64,000 nucleotides of DNA from Skermanella rosea (GCF_016806835.2 NZ_CP086111.1:1409001-1473000); one strand, 5' to 3'. Shown: positions 36,298 to 46,187, counted from the first letter of the stretch. Notes: generated by a model not told the origin, from the sequence alone. Numbers and translations are program-made.

Positions 36298-36648
36298 CGC
36301 ATGGTCTCGAACCGGTCCTTCGTGATCCCGTCCGGCGTGATCCCGTCCGGGGCGCCGCCGCGCCGAAGTCACAGTACATGGACGCGTGCCGGGTTGCCGT
36401 GTAAGGTTGGCGCGGGTTGCAGTGCCGGGATCATGCCACGCCCGTGCCGCTGCTGTCCGTATAGTTCGCTCGGCCTACCATTCGGAATATGCGTTTCGTG
36501 CATCGAACATCCCTGCAACAACAGCGCGGTAACCACACCTTAACCTTCGCCTTCTAGAAGTGGATGAGGTGTGCGGCCACCGGCACGCCCGGCGCTACCG
36601 GCCGTGAGCCGCGGCGGTGCCGGTTGTAAGAGGTCATGGAGAGTTATA
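36298..36648. other. Divergent intergenic region between dinB and divK
   Basis: About 350 bp. It contains a CtrA-type box at 36529-36544 but no obvious LexA-type or other operator near the dinB start. No gene or RNA was recognised. Confidence 0.5.
36529..36544 (+). promoter_or_regulatory. Candidate CtrA-binding box upstream of divK
   Basis: GTAA-CCACACC-TTAAC differs from the CtrA consensus TTAA-N7-TTAAC at one base and lies 105 bp before the divK ATG. In Caulobacter CtrA controls divK, so the position fits. Binding here is inferred from sequence only. Confidence 0.5.
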
Positions 36649-37062
36649 ATGTCTGCCGATCAAGCTTGGGACGATGTCAAGTCCGCCGACCCCGAGGGTG
36701 CCAAGCGGGTGCTGATCGTGGAAGACAACGAACTGAACATGAAGCTGTTTCATGACCTGCTCGAGGCCCACGGCTATGCGACATTGCAGACCAAGGACGG
36801 GATGGAAGCGCTGAAGCTGGCGCGTCTCCACCGGCCCGACCTGATCCTGATGGACATCCAGCTCCCGGAGGTGTCCGGGCTGGAAGTAACCAAATGGATC
36901 AAGGAAGACGATGACCTCAAGGCGATTCCCATCATCGCGGTCACCGCGTTCGCCATGAAAGGCGATGAGGAGAAAATTCGCGAAGGAGGTTGCGAGGACT
37001 ACATCGCCAAACCGATCTCCGTCGCTAAATTTCTCGAAACCGTTCAACGCTTCCTGAGCTGA
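36649..37062 (+). CDS. divK: DivK single-domain cell-cycle response regulator
   Basis: 137 residues from MSADQAWDD, with GGAG upstream. After a 17-residue leader the receiver begins [25 protein letters not shown]; the phospho-acceptor aspartate is in [16 protein letters not shown], with conserved [10 protein letters not shown] and KPIS. It is nearly identical in pattern to Caulobacter DivK, which controls polarity and CtrA activity through DivJ/PleC and CckA. Those kinases are not in the window. pleD follows after 37 bp, the classical divK-pleD operon. Confidence 0.96.
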   Translation: MSADQAWDDVKSADPEGAKRVLIVEDNELNMKLFHDLLEAHGYATLQTKDGMEALKLARLHRPDLILMDIQLPEVSGLEVTKWIKEDDDLKAIPIIAVTAFAMKGDEEKIREGGCEDYIAKPISVAKFLETVQRFLS

Positions 37063-37099
37063 CGGGGCTCTCGTGGAAGCGGCCGGAAACTGAGGGGCC

Positions 37100-38497
37100 A
37101 TGTCGGCGCGCGTTCTCGTAGTTGACGACGTTCTGCCCAACGTAAAGTTGCTGGCGGCGAAACTCACCCGCGAATATTTCGATGTGATAACGGCCTATAA
37201 CGGGCCGGAGGCGCTCGAACGCATCAAGAAGGAATCTCCGGACATCGTCCTGCTGGACGTCATGATGCCGGGCATGGACGGATTCGAGGTTTGCGAACGC
37301 ATCCGATCCGATCCGACCACGATGCACATCCCGGTGGTGATGATCACGGCGCTATCCGACGCCTCCGACCGGGTGCGTGGGCTGGAGGCGGGCGCCGACG
37401 ATTTCCTGACCAAGCCGGTCAACGACATCGCGCTGTTCGCGCGGGTCCGGTCGCTCGTCCGACTCAAGATGATGATGGACGAGTGGCGGCTGCGGGAATC
37501 GACCTCCGGCCAGTTCGGCATCCTCGACCAGGCGATGACCGTCCGCAACGAGACCGCGGCCGAAGCCCGGGTATTGGTGGTCGAGGACAGCCCGATCGAC
37601 CTGGAGAAGATCGCCGACACCCTGCGGCGGGACACCGACAGCGTGATCGCGGCGGAGACCTCCGCCCAGGCGCTGGAGCTCGGCCTGTCCGAGGATTTCG
37701 AGCTGATCATCGTCAGCCTCACCCTGCTCAACGAGGATGCGCTCCGGCTCTGCTCTCTGCTGCGCAGCCATGAGCGCACCCGGCAAGCGCCGATCCTGCT
37801 GGTCGCCGACGAGGGCGACCTCTCCCGGGTCGCCAAGGGGCTGGAGCTGGGAGCCAACGACTACCTGCTCAAGCCGATCGACCGCAACGAACTGCTGGCC
37901 CGCGTCCGGACCCAGGTCCGGCGCAAGCGGTACCACGAGAAGCTCCGGCACAATTACGAGCAGAGCCTGTCCATGGCCCTGACCGACAGCCTGACCGGGG
38001 TGTTCAACCGCCGCTACGTCAACGCCCACCTACCGCGGCTGATGGAGCGGAGTTGGGAGAGCCAGAAGCCCGTCGCCATCCTGATGTTCGACATCGACCA
38101 CTTCAAGACCGTCAACGACACGTATGGCCACGGCGTCGGCGACGAGGTTCTGAAGGAGGTCGCGGCGCGCGCCAACCGGAACCTGCGCAACTTCGACCTC
38201 GTGGCGCGCTATGGCGGCGAGGAATTCATCGTCGTGATGCCCGACACCGACCGCGAGTCGGCCATCGCCGTCGCCGAGCGGCTCCGCCGGCGCGTCGGCG
38301 AGGACGTCTTCGCCGTCAGCGCCCCGGTGGGGGAGATCACGGTCACCATCAGCATCGGCATTTCCGTGGTGGACGGCGCCACGGACACCGCCGAGGCGAT
38401 GCTGAAGCGGGCCGACGACGCGCTCTACCGGGCCAAACGCTCCGGCCGCAACAAGACGGTCGCCGCCGACGACGCCCAGGCCCCGATCCGGGCCTAG
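37100..38497 (+). CDS. pleD: PleD response regulator diguanylate cyclase
   Basis: 465 residues in the order receiver 1 (phospho-Asp in VLLDVMMPGMDG), receiver 2 (about 155-275; the acceptor Asp is replaced in IIVSLTLLNED, as expected for the PleD adaptor receiver) and GGDEF domain (about 290-455). The active site reads GGEEF, and the inhibitory site RNFD lies just upstream, so product feedback by c-di-GMP should operate. Activated dimers make c-di-GMP at the pole in Caulobacter. Coupled to divK. Confidence 0.96.
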   Translation: MSARVLVVDDVLPNVKLLAAKLTREYFDVITAYNGPEALERIKKESPDIVLLDVMMPGMDGFEVCERIRSDPTTMHIPVVMITALSDASDRVRGLEAGADDFLTKPVNDIALFARVRSLVRLKMMMDEWRLRESTSGQFGILDQAMTVRNETAAEARVLVVEDSPIDLEKIADTLRRDTDSVIAAETSAQALELGLSEDFELIIVSLTLLNEDALRLCSLLRSHERTRQAPILLVADEGDLSRVAKGLELGANDYLLKPIDRNELLARVRTQVRRKRYHEKLRHNYEQSLSMALTDSLTGVFNRRYVNAHLPRLMERSWESQKPVAILMFDIDHFKTVNDTYGHGVGDEVLKEVAARANRNLRNFDLVARYGGEEFIVVMPDTDRESAIAVAERLRRRVGEDVFAVSAPVGEITVTISIGISVVDGATDTAEAMLKRADDALYRAKRSGRNKTVAADDAQAPIRA

Positions 38498-38549
38498 CTG
38501 CCGGGCACAGTGAATTTGACGTTCGGGTGTCGGCCGTCGGTGCCGGCGA

Positions 38550-38635
38550 GGGTTACCGGGGCCAGACCACCATATCCCTCCGAGATTGTCGCCTGGGAGA
38601 CCTCATGGGATATGGTGGTCTGACCCCGGCAACCC
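38550..38635. repeat. 29 bp inverted repeat with GGTCTGACCCCGG arms
   Basis: Arms 38550-38578 and 38607-38635 pair at 27 of 29 positions around a 28 nt loop; the right arm contains ATATGGTGGTCTGACCCCGG. This sequence type resembles repeats linked to REP-associated (IS200-like) transposases. No transposase is nearby. It lies 53 bp after pleD and could end its transcript. Confidence 0.75.
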
Positions 38636-38672
38636 GGTTCCGCCGACCCGCGCCGGAATTGCAGAAACACGA

Positions 38673-38694
38673 AAGGCCGCCCGAGGGCGGCCTT
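38673..38694 (-). terminator. Intrinsic terminator of rpmG
   Basis: AAGGCCGCCC/GGGCGGCCTT hairpin 22 bp past the rpmG stop, followed on the minus strand by TTTCGTGTTTC. Confidence 0.7.
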
Positions 38695-38715
38695 GTCGTT
38701 TCCGTCTGAAACGGA

Positions 38716-38883
38716 TTACTTGATCTTCGCTTCCTTGAAAGCGACGTGCTGGCGCACGACCGGATCATACTTCCGGAACTCAAGCTTTTCGGTGGTCTTG
38801 CGGGGGTTCTTCTTCTTCACATAGAAGAAGCCGGTGCCAGCCGAGCTGACAAGCCGGATCAGAACGGTATTCTGTTTCGCCAT
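38716..38883 (-). CDS. rpmG: 50S ribosomal protein L33
   Basis: 55 residues from [11 protein letters not shown]; the longer frame adds 19 spurious residues. [29 protein letters not shown] (described by its ends) is the L33 core. It lacks the CxxC zinc pairs, so it is the zinc-independent form. It is the last gene of a leftward series with S41 peptidase, DUF983, rnr and topA upstream, and a terminator follows. Confidence 0.96.
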   Translation of the reverse strand: MAKQNTVLIRLVSSAGTGFFYVKKKNPRKTTEKLEFRKYDPVVRQHVAFKEAKIK

Positions 38884-39018
38884 AACTCTGGATCCCGTGT
38901 TCGTCCGCGATGCCCCAGGATCGCGTTGACCCGGTAGCACGACAAAGTGAGCGCGGAAGATACAAGGATGGCCGCCGGAGTCAAGTCCCGGGCCGGGAAA
39001 CCCTCACGATTTCCGCCT

Positions 39019-40590
39019 TCACCGCTCCGCGAGCAGCGTCGTCGAAAGCTGGAGCGCGCGCTGGTACAGCGTCTTGTCCGCCAGCAGCCGTTTCGCGACC
39101 CGCAGGTCCAGGTCGGCCTCGTGGGTCTTCCAGGGGCAGGCGTCGCGGAGCTGATGGAGCGCCGTCTCGTCGTCCGGGGCCGCCGAGCGCCAGCTCGCCA
39201 GCGTGCCGGGCATGCCGAGCCGGCCGGCCTGGAGCTGGCTGATCACGGTATCGGCGTCGCTGGAATCCTTGCTGGTGCAGATCGTCGGCGTGACGCCTTG
39301 GCGGTGCAGCGTGTAGCCCGACGGGGCATAGATCCTCGACCAGGTCAGGAACAACTCGCCGTCGTTGGGCAGCCGCGTGACGGTCTGGACGCTGCCCTTG
39401 CCGAAGGAGGAGGCGCCGACCACCACGGCGCGCCCGCTGTCCTGCAAGGCCGCCGCGACGATCTCGGACGCGGAGGCGGACCGGCCGTCCATCAGGACGA
39501 CCAGCGGCAGGCCCTCGGTCTGGTCGTCATGGGTGGCGTCGAACTGCTGGATGCTGTCGGGATGCCGCCCGGCCGTCGTGATGATCCGCCCCTGGGGGAT
39601 GAACAGGTCGGCGACGGCGACCGCCTGGTCCAGCAGGCCGCCGGGATTGCCCCGCAGGTCGAGCACGAACCCGACCGCCTTGCGCCCCATCTGGGTCCGG
39701 GCGACGTCGATCGCCTCGCGCACGTTCAGGGACGTGGCCGCGTTGAATCGCTCGATCGAGAGCACGGCCACGCCGTTGTCGATCGAAACGGCCACCGTGT
39801 TGGGGATCACCCGCTCGCGCCGGAGCGGAACGCGGCGGCTCTGCCCGCCGGCGGCGGCCTCCACCGTGACCAGCACGAGGGTGCCCGACGGCCCGCGCAA
39901 GCGGTCCCGGACGTCCTGGAGGCTCATATAGCCCGTGAGGTCGCCGTCGATGGCGACGATGGCCTCGCCCGATTTCAGCCCCGCCCGGGCGGCCGGGGCG
40001 TGGCCGACCACTTCGCTGATGACGAACCGGCCGTCCTTCCCCTCCACCCCGACGCCGACTCCGCCATAGCCCTCGCGCTGGGCCCGCTCGTTGCCCGCCC
40101 GCTGGGCGCTGGTGTAGCGGGAATAGCTGTCCAGGTCGGCCATGATGGCGTCGAAGACGGTCTGGTAGATGTCCTCCGGCGTGGCCTGGCGCAGGGGAGT
40201 GGAACTCAGCCGCACCCGCTCGATCGCCTGAGCCGTGACGGCGGCCCAGCCGCCCGCGTCGTTGGCCGGGGGAGCCGTGAACTCGCCGACCGGATGGCCG
40301 TTGCTGGTGACCCGGACGGTGCTGGGGGACCGGTCGACGGCGATGGCCGAATCCATCTTGGACAGCCCGCGCAGCCCGTCGGTGGTCAACTGCCCCATGT
40401 CCACGGGGTTCAGGTAGATCTCCGCGATCCTGCCGTAGCCGACGGCGAAGACCTGCTCGCCGATCTGCGGTGGCGGAGGCTGGGCCGCCAGCGAGGTCGG
40501 TTCGGCCGTGCATCCCGTGAGCAGCAGGATACCCATCAGCGCGCCGGAAAAACCGCGGCGCGGCCTCAGCTTTTCATGCGAAGTGCCCAT
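39019..40590 (-). CDS. S41-family (C-terminal processing) peptidase, lipoprotein
   Basis: 523 residues from MGTSHEKLRP. The N-terminus has a lipobox LLLTGC (about 24-29), so it is membrane-anchored and faces the periplasm. A PDZ domain (about 170-250, YGGVGVGVEG...GLKSGEAIVAIDGD) is followed by the tail-specific protease domain with the catalytic serine in GRSASASEIVAAAL and lysine in SSFGKGSVQT. The start overlaps the DUF983 gene by 25 bp, so they are translated together. It is an uncommon guest in the topA-rnr-rpmG series. Confidence 0.88.
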   Translation of the reverse strand: MGTSHEKLRPRRGFSGALMGILLLTGCTAEPTSLAAQPPPPQIGEQVFAVGYGRIAEIYLNPVDMGQLTTDGLRGLSKMDSAIAVDRSPSTVRVTSNGHPVGEFTAPPANDAGGWAAVTAQAIERVRLSSTPLRQATPEDIYQTVFDAIMADLDSYSRYTSAQRAGNERAQREGYGGVGVGVEGKDGRFVISEVVGHAPAARAGLKSGEAIVAIDGDLTGYMSLQDVRDRLRGPSGTLVLVTVEAAAGGQSRRVPLRRERVIPNTVAVSIDNGVAVLSIERFNAATSLNVREAIDVARTQMGRKAVGFVLDLRGNPGGLLDQAVAVADLFIPQGRIITTAGRHPDSIQQFDATHDDQTEGLPLVVLMDGRSASASEIVAAALQDSGRAVVVGASSFGKGSVQTVTRLPNDGELFLTWSRIYAPSGYTLHRQGVTPTICTSKDSSDADTVISQLQAGRLGMPGTLASWRSAAPDDETALHQLRDACPWKTHEADLDLRVAKRLLADKTLYQRALQLSTTLLAER

Positions 40591-40961
40591 TGCGCTCCGA
40601 TTACGGCTCCCTTGATCGGCGGAAGCAAGGCCAGGGTCAGCAGCAGCGTCATCGGGACCCAGGTCACCATATGGACCCACGGCTCCGGATGGAATTTCTG
40701 TTCCAGCAGCAGCATGCCGGGAATGACCACGTGGCCCACCACGAAGATCGTGAAGTAGGGCGGCGCGTCGTCGGCGCGATAGGCGCTGGTCTCCAGCCCG
40801 CAATCGGGACAATTCGGGACGACCGTCACGTACCGGGAAAACAGGTGGCTTCGGCCACATCCCGGGCAGCGGCGGCGGATACCCCGCAGCAGCCCCGTCA
40901 GGAATGAGCCTGGCGGCGGTTCGAGTTCCCGGGAGCGCTGCATCTGGGGCGGTTCGTCCAT
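40566..40961 (-). CDS. DUF983 family membrane protein
   Basis: 131 residues from MDEPPQMQ. Two CxxC pairs (CPGCGR and CPDCGLE) form a zinc ribbon, followed by two membrane helices (about 70-93 and 100-122). PPYFTIFVVGHVVIP is typical of DUF983. Its function is not known; it is commonly found next to rnr in alphaproteobacteria, as here, 51 bp after rnr. Confidence 0.88.
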   Translation of the reverse strand: MDEPPQMQRSRELEPPPGSFLTGLLRGIRRRCPGCGRSHLFSRYVTVVPNCPDCGLETSAYRADDAPPYFTIFVVGHVVIPGMLLLEQKFHPEPWVHMVTWVPMTLLLTLALLPPIKGAVIGAQWALRMKS

Positions 40962-41012
40962 GGAACAGAGTATTATCATGAATCGCGGTTTTTGCCAGTG
41001 GCGCGGGCGGCT

Positions 41013-43265
41013 TTACCGATCGCGCCGTTTGCCGCGGCCCCCGGGCCTGTCCTTCGGCCTGCCCGGGCCGGCCGGCTTGCCGGGGGATCCGCGCAGCCAG
41101 GGCAGGTCCGCGCCGTCGTCCTCCAGCAGGGCGAAGAGCGTGCTGCCGAGCACCGGGTCCGCCTCGACCAGCTTGACCTTGACCGGGGCGCCCAGCCGGT
41201 AGACCCGGCCCGACCGCCGGCCGACCAGCGCGTGGCTGCGCTCCTGGTGCTCGTACTGGTCGTCCGGCAGCGAGCTGACCGGCACCAGCCCGTCGGCGCC
41301 GGTCTCGTCAAGCTCGACAAACAGGCCGAACCGGGTCACCCCGGTGATCCGTCCGCTGAAGGTGGCGCCCACCCGGTCGGCCAGGAAGGCCGCCGTGAAG
41401 CGGTCCACCGCGTCGCGTTCGGCCAGCGCCGCGCGGCGTTCCGTGGAGGAGATGTGCTCCGCGATCTCGGTCATCCGGGCCGCCTCCGCGTCGTCCAGGC
41501 CGCCGGGACCGAGCCCGTAGGCCCGGATCAGCGCGCGATGGACCATCAGGTCGGCATAGCGCCGGATCGGCGAGGTGAAATGGGCATAGCGCCGCAGTGC
41601 CAGGCCGAAATGGCCGATATTCTCCGGGTCGTAGGACGCCTGGGCCTGCGAGCGCAGGATCACTTCGCTGATCACCGCCGCTTCCGGCCTGCCGCGAACC
41701 CGCTCCAGGATGCCGGTGAAGTCGGAGGGCTTCAGGGCGCCCTGGGCCAGCTTGTGGCCCATGCCGTGCAGGAACTCGCGCAACGACTCCAGCTTGTCCA
41801 TGGAGGGCTGGTCGTGGACCCGGTAGAGGCAGGGAGCGCCCTTGGCCTCCAGCGCCTCGGCCGCCGCGACGTTGGCGCAGATCATGAATTCCTCAATCAG
41901 GCGGTGGCTGTCCAGGCGCTTCCTCGGCGTGATCGCGACCACGCCGCCCCGCTCGTCCAGCCTGACCTGCCGCTCCGGCAAGTCAAGCTCCAGCGTCCCG
42001 CGGCGTTCCCGCGCCGCGTTCAGCGTCCGGAAGGCGCCGTACAAGGGTTCGATCACCGGTCCCAGGAGAGGTCCGGCGTCATCGTCCGGGGCGCCGTCGC
42101 GCGCCGCCTGGACCTGCTCGTAGGTCAGCCGCGCCGCCGAGCGCATCAGCCCGCGGACGAAGCGGTGGCGCGTCAGTTCGCCGCGCGCGTCGATCCACAG
42201 ATGGACCGCCAGGCAGGCGCGCTCCTCCCCCGGCCGAAGCGAGCAGAGATCGTTGGACAGCGCCTCCGGCAGCATCGGCACGACCCGGTCGGGGAAATAG
42301 GCCGAGTTGCCGCGCTGGAACGCCGCCCGGTCGAGCGGCCGGCCGGGGCGGACATAGAAGGCGACGTCGGCGATCGCGACCAGCGCGTGCCAGCCGCCTG
42401 GCACCTCCGGATCGGGCTCGGCCCAGACCGCATCGTCGAAGTCCCGCGCGTCGGCGCCGTCGATCGTCACCAGCGGGATGTCGCGCAGGTCGGTGCGCCC
42501 CTCCAGGGTCGGCGGCTCGGCGCGTCCGGCCTCTTCCAGCGCCGCCTCGCTGAACACGGTGGGGAGGTCCTGGGAATGGATCGCGATCAGGCTGATCGAG
42601 CGCGGGTTGGCCATGTCGCCCAGCCGCTCGACCACCTTGGCCTGCTTGAGGCCGAACCGGCTGGATGGCAGCACCTCCGCCACCACCAGTTCGCCGTTCT
42701 CCGCGTCGCCCGAATTGGCCGGGGTGACCAGGAACTCCGCGCGCTGGCGCTTGTCGGTCGGGCGCAGCCGGGCGCCGTCGGGCGTCATCTCATAGATGCC
42801 CAGCACCCGCGCGGTGCCGTGCTTCTCCAGCTTGCGGATGGTCCGCCCGGCATAGACCCGGTCCTTCTGCCGGCTCAGTTGGGCCAGCACCCGGTCACCG
42901 GGCAGCAGGGCAGGGTGCCCGCGTCGCTCCGGCTGCATGTAGATCTTCGGCGGCGGCTCGTCCGAGGTCCAGGCCACGGGACGGGCCAGGACCTCGCCGT
43001 CGGTGTCGATCTCCACCACCTCGAGCACGCCGACCGCCGGCAGCGCCGCCGGCGGGGCGAGCCGCCGGGCCCGGTCGCGCTCGACCGCGCCCTCGCTCTC
43101 CAGGTCCCTCAGCATTTCCTTGAGGGCGATCCGGTCGTCGCCCCGCAGCTTGAACTCCCGCGCGATCTCCCGCTTGCCGACGGGAACCGGGCTGTTCCGG
43201 ATGAAGGCGAGGATTTCATCCCGTGACGGGAGGGCGGCGGGCTTCTTCGGGTTGTCTTCGGTCAA
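41013..43265 (-). CDS. rnr: Ribonuclease R
   Basis: 750 residues, TTG start. Order: N-terminal helix-turn-helix (about 12-65), cold-shock domains (about 75-230), RNB catalytic domain with IDGADARDFDDAVWAE (about 270-285), then an S1 domain (about 640-720) and a short Arg/Gly-rich tail. It degrades structured RNA 3' to 5' in the cytoplasm. GGAGAA lies about 13 nt before the TTG, longer than ideal. It follows topA by 47 bp. Confidence 0.95.
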   Translation of the reverse strand: MTEDNPKKPAALPSRDEILAFIRNSPVPVGKREIAREFKLRGDDRIALKEMLRDLESEGAVERDRARRLAPPAALPAVGVLEVVEIDTDGEVLARPVAWTSDEPPPKIYMQPERRGHPALLPGDRVLAQLSRQKDRVYAGRTIRKLEKHGTARVLGIYEMTPDGARLRPTDKRQRAEFLVTPANSGDAENGELVVAEVLPSSRFGLKQAKVVERLGDMANPRSISLIAIHSQDLPTVFSEAALEEAGRAEPPTLEGRTDLRDIPLVTIDGADARDFDDAVWAEPDPEVPGGWHALVAIADVAFYVRPGRPLDRAAFQRGNSAYFPDRVVPMLPEALSNDLCSLRPGEERACLAVHLWIDARGELTRHRFVRGLMRSAARLTYEQVQAARDGAPDDDAGPLLGPVIEPLYGAFRTLNAARERRGTLELDLPERQVRLDERGGVVAITPRKRLDSHRLIEEFMICANVAAAEALEAKGAPCLYRVHDQPSMDKLESLREFLHGMGHKLAQGALKPSDFTGILERVRGRPEAAVISEVILRSQAQASYDPENIGHFGLALRRYAHFTSPIRRYADLMVHRALIRAYGLGPGGLDDAEAARMTEIAEHISSTERRAALAERDAVDRFTAAFLADRVGATFSGRITGVTRFGLFVELDETGADGLVPVSSLPDDQYEHQERSHALVGRRSGRVYRLGAPVKVKLVEADPVLGSTLFALLEDDGADLPWLRGSPGKPAGPGRPKDRPGGRGKRRDR

Positions 43266-43312
43266 AGCGGGACTGTTTTCTCCATCAGGGGCTGTGATGG
43301 CCCGTAGGTCGG

Positions 43313-46144
43313 CTAATCTCCCGACGCGACGGCGCGGGCCTTCGGCTTCGCCGGGGCGGCTTTCGAGGCGGTGGCCGGCTTCTTGGCCGGTGCCTTCTTC
43401 GGTGCCGCCTTGGCCGCCGGCTTCTTCGCCGGGGCTGCCTCGGCGTCCTTCGTTTTTTCCTCGGGAGCCGCCTTGGCGGCCTTGCCCTTCGCCGCCGGGG
43501 CCTTGCCGCCGTCCTTGGCCGCCTTGGCGTCCAGCAGCTCGATCGCCTGCTGCAGGGTCAGCTCCTCGGCGTTGGGGACCATCGCCTTGGGCAGCGACGC
43601 CATCAGCTTGCCGTGCTTCACATAGGGACCGAACCGGCCGTTGTTGAGGCTCACCGGCTTGCCGTCGCGCGGATGGTCGCCGAGGGCGCGGCCGGGCACC
43701 TGGGCCGGCCCCTTCTTGGCTTCCGCCAGCAGCACGACCGCCCGGTTAAGCCCGATGGTCAGCACGTCGTCGTCCGGGGCCAAGGACTTGTAGGTCGAAC
43801 CGAGCTTCAGGTAGGGCCCGAACCGGCCGATGCCGGCCGTGATCATGTCCTTGGTCTCCGGATGCGGCCCGACGTCGCGCGGCAGCGCCAGCAGCTTCAG
43901 CGCGGTCTCCAGGTCGATCTCGGTCGGCGACATGCCCTTGGGCAGGGAGACGCGCTTGGGCTTCTCCACCTCGGCCTTGGGCTTCGCCTTGGCCTTGCCC
44001 TTGGTCTTCTTGGCTCCGGCCTCGGGCTCCGGCTCGGGCGCCGCCACCTCGACCGGCGGAGCCGCCTCGCGGCGCGGCCCCAGCTGGACATAGGCGCCGT
44101 ACGGCCCGCGCCGCACGCTGACCGGCAAGCCGGTCTCCGGGTCGTCGCCCAGCTCGCGCGGACCGTCGGCCAGGGCGTCGGCCTCCTCGTCGCCGGTCGC
44201 GACCGCCAGCGAGCGGGTGTAGCGGCAGTCCGGATAGTTGGAGCAGCCGATGAAGGCGCCATTCCGGCTCAGCTTCAGGCCGAGCCTGCCGGCGTGGCAG
44301 GACGGGCAGACGCGGGGGTCGGTGCCGTCCTTGGCCGTGTTGGGGAAGAAGTGCGGCCCCAGGTCCTTGTCCAACTCGTCGATCACCTGGGTGATCGTCA
44401 GGTCCTTGGTGCCCTCCACCGCGGCGGAGAAAGCCTTCCAGAAGTCCCGCAGCACCGTCTTCCAGTCGAGCCTTCCGCCGGACACGTCGTCCAGCTTGGT
44501 CTCCAGGTCGGCGGTGAAGTTGTACTCGACGTAGCGCTCGAAGAAGCTGGTCAGGAACGCGGTCACCAGCCGTCCGCGGTCCTGCGGGACGAAGCGCCGC
44601 TTGTCCAGCTCGACATAGTCGCGGTCCTGGAGCACCTGCATGATGCTGGCATAGGTCGACGGCCGGCCGATGCCCAGCTCCTCCAGCTTCTTCACCAGGC
44701 TCGCCTCGGTGTAGCGGGGCGGCGGCTGGGTGAAATGCTGCTCGGCATCGACGGCGCCGCGCTTCATCGCGTCGCCTTCCTTGACCGGCGGCAACCGCGC
44801 CTCGGCCTCGTCTTCGGCGGCGAGCTTCTCGTCCACCGAGTCGTCGCGCTCCTCCTGGTAGACCCGGAGGAAGCCGTCGAACAGCACGACCGAGCCGGTC
44901 GCCCGCAGCACCGCCTTGCCGTCCGACGACGCGATGTCCACCGCCACCTGGTCGAGCACGGCGCTTTCCATCTGCGAGGCGACGGTCCGCTTCCAGATCA
45001 GCTCGTAGAGACGCAGCTCGTCCCGCTCGAGCTGGTGGGCGACATCCTCCGGCCGGCGCAGCAGGTCGGTCGGCCGGATCGCCTCGTGCGCCTCCTGGGC
45101 GTTCTTGGCGGCCGACTTGTAGATCCTGGGGCTGTCCGGCACGTAGTCGCCGCCGTACTGGGAGCCGATCAGCTCGCGCACCTGTCCGATCGCGTCGTTG
45201 GAAAGCTGGACGCCGTCGGTACGCATGTAGGTGATCAGGCCGACCGCCTCGCCGCCGATATCGACGCCCTCGTAAAGCTTCTGGGCGACCCGCATGGTCC
45301 GGGTGGCGCCCATGCCCAGCTTGCGCGACGCCTCCTGCTGGAGGGTGGAGGTCGTGAAGGGCGGGTAGGGGTTCCGCTTGACCTGCTTGTGCTCGACCGA
45401 ATGGACGGCGTAGCTCAGCGGCTTCAGCCGCTCGACCACCGCGTTCGCGACGCCGGCCTCGCCCAGCGCGAACTTGTCCAGCCGCTTGCCGTCCAGCTGG
45501 GTCAGCCGCGCCCTGACCTGGGCGCCCCCGGCGGTTTGGAAGACGACCTCGATCGACCAGTATTCCTGCGGCTTGAAGACCTCGATCTCGGCCTCGCGCT
45601 CGCAGATCAGCCGCAGCGCCACGGACTGGACGCGCCCGGCCGACCGCGATCCCGGCAGCTTCCGCCACAGGACCGGCGACAGGGTGAACCCCACCAGATA
45701 GTCCAGCGCGCGGCGCGCCAGATAGGCCTCGATCAGCTCGCGGTTCAGGTCGCGCGGACGCTTCATGGCGTCCAGGACGGCGCCCTTGGTGATCTCGTTG
45801 AAGGTGACCCGGCGGACGTCGACCTTGTCCAGCAGCTTCGCCTCGCGCAGCACCTCCTGGACATGCCAGGCGATCGCCTCCCCCTCGCGATCCGGGTCGG
45901 TCGCCAGGAAGACATGGTCCACGCCGCGGATGGCGCGCGAGATTTCGTCGACATGGCGCTTGGACCGGTCGCCCAGTTCCCAGGACATGGCGAAGTCTTC
46001 CTCCGGACGAACGGAGCCGTCCTTCGGCGGGAGATCCCGAATATGGCCGAAGCTGGCCAAAACGGTGAAGTCCGGACCAAGATACTTGTTGATCGTCTTC
46101 GCTTTGGCCGGGGATTCGACGATGACTAGATTGCTGCCAGACAA
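43313..46144 (-). CDS. topA: DNA topoisomerase I
   Basis: 943 residues, TTG start with GAGG upstream. TOPRIM domain IVESPAKAKTINKYLG (about 7-22) and DPDREGEAIAWHV. The catalytic tyrosine is in LITYMRTDGV (about 314). A single four-cysteine zinc finger CPSC...GCSNYPDC (about 625-655) is followed by repeated GRFGPYxKLG modules and a Lys/Ala/Pro-rich tail (about 870-940). It relaxes negative supercoils. It lies 43 bp after dprA and upstream of rnr, the usual alphaproteobacterial order. Confidence 0.97.
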   Translation of the reverse strand: MSGSNLVIVESPAKAKTINKYLGPDFTVLASFGHIRDLPPKDGSVRPEEDFAMSWELGDRSKRHVDEISRAIRGVDHVFLATDPDREGEAIAWHVQEVLREAKLLDKVDVRRVTFNEITKGAVLDAMKRPRDLNRELIEAYLARRALDYLVGFTLSPVLWRKLPGSRSAGRVQSVALRLICEREAEIEVFKPQEYWSIEVVFQTAGGAQVRARLTQLDGKRLDKFALGEAGVANAVVERLKPLSYAVHSVEHKQVKRNPYPPFTTSTLQQEASRKLGMGATRTMRVAQKLYEGVDIGGEAVGLITYMRTDGVQLSNDAIGQVRELIGSQYGGDYVPDSPRIYKSAAKNAQEAHEAIRPTDLLRRPEDVAHQLERDELRLYELIWKRTVASQMESAVLDQVAVDIASSDGKAVLRATGSVVLFDGFLRVYQEERDDSVDEKLAAEDEAEARLPPVKEGDAMKRGAVDAEQHFTQPPPRYTEASLVKKLEELGIGRPSTYASIMQVLQDRDYVELDKRRFVPQDRGRLVTAFLTSFFERYVEYNFTADLETKLDDVSGGRLDWKTVLRDFWKAFSAAVEGTKDLTITQVIDELDKDLGPHFFPNTAKDGTDPRVCPSCHAGRLGLKLSRNGAFIGCSNYPDCRYTRSLAVATGDEEADALADGPRELGDDPETGLPVSVRRGPYGAYVQLGPRREAAPPVEVAAPEPEPEAGAKKTKGKAKAKPKAEVEKPKRVSLPKGMSPTEIDLETALKLLALPRDVGPHPETKDMITAGIGRFGPYLKLGSTYKSLAPDDDVLTIGLNRAVVLLAEAKKGPAQVPGRALGDHPRDGKPVSLNNGRFGPYVKHGKLMASLPKAMVPNAEELTLQQAIELLDAKAAKDGGKAPAAKGKAAKAAPEEKTKDAEAAPAKKPAAKAAPKKAPAKKPATASKAAPAKPKARAVASGD

Positions 46145-46187
46145 GCGAAATCCGCCTCTTGTTTGCGTTCGGTCACTTTTTCAGTTT

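Noticed and set aside
43613-46129. Long open frame opposite topA (838 codons)
   Set aside because: Antisense shadow; repetitive Arg/Leu/Gly/Val composition and no family match.
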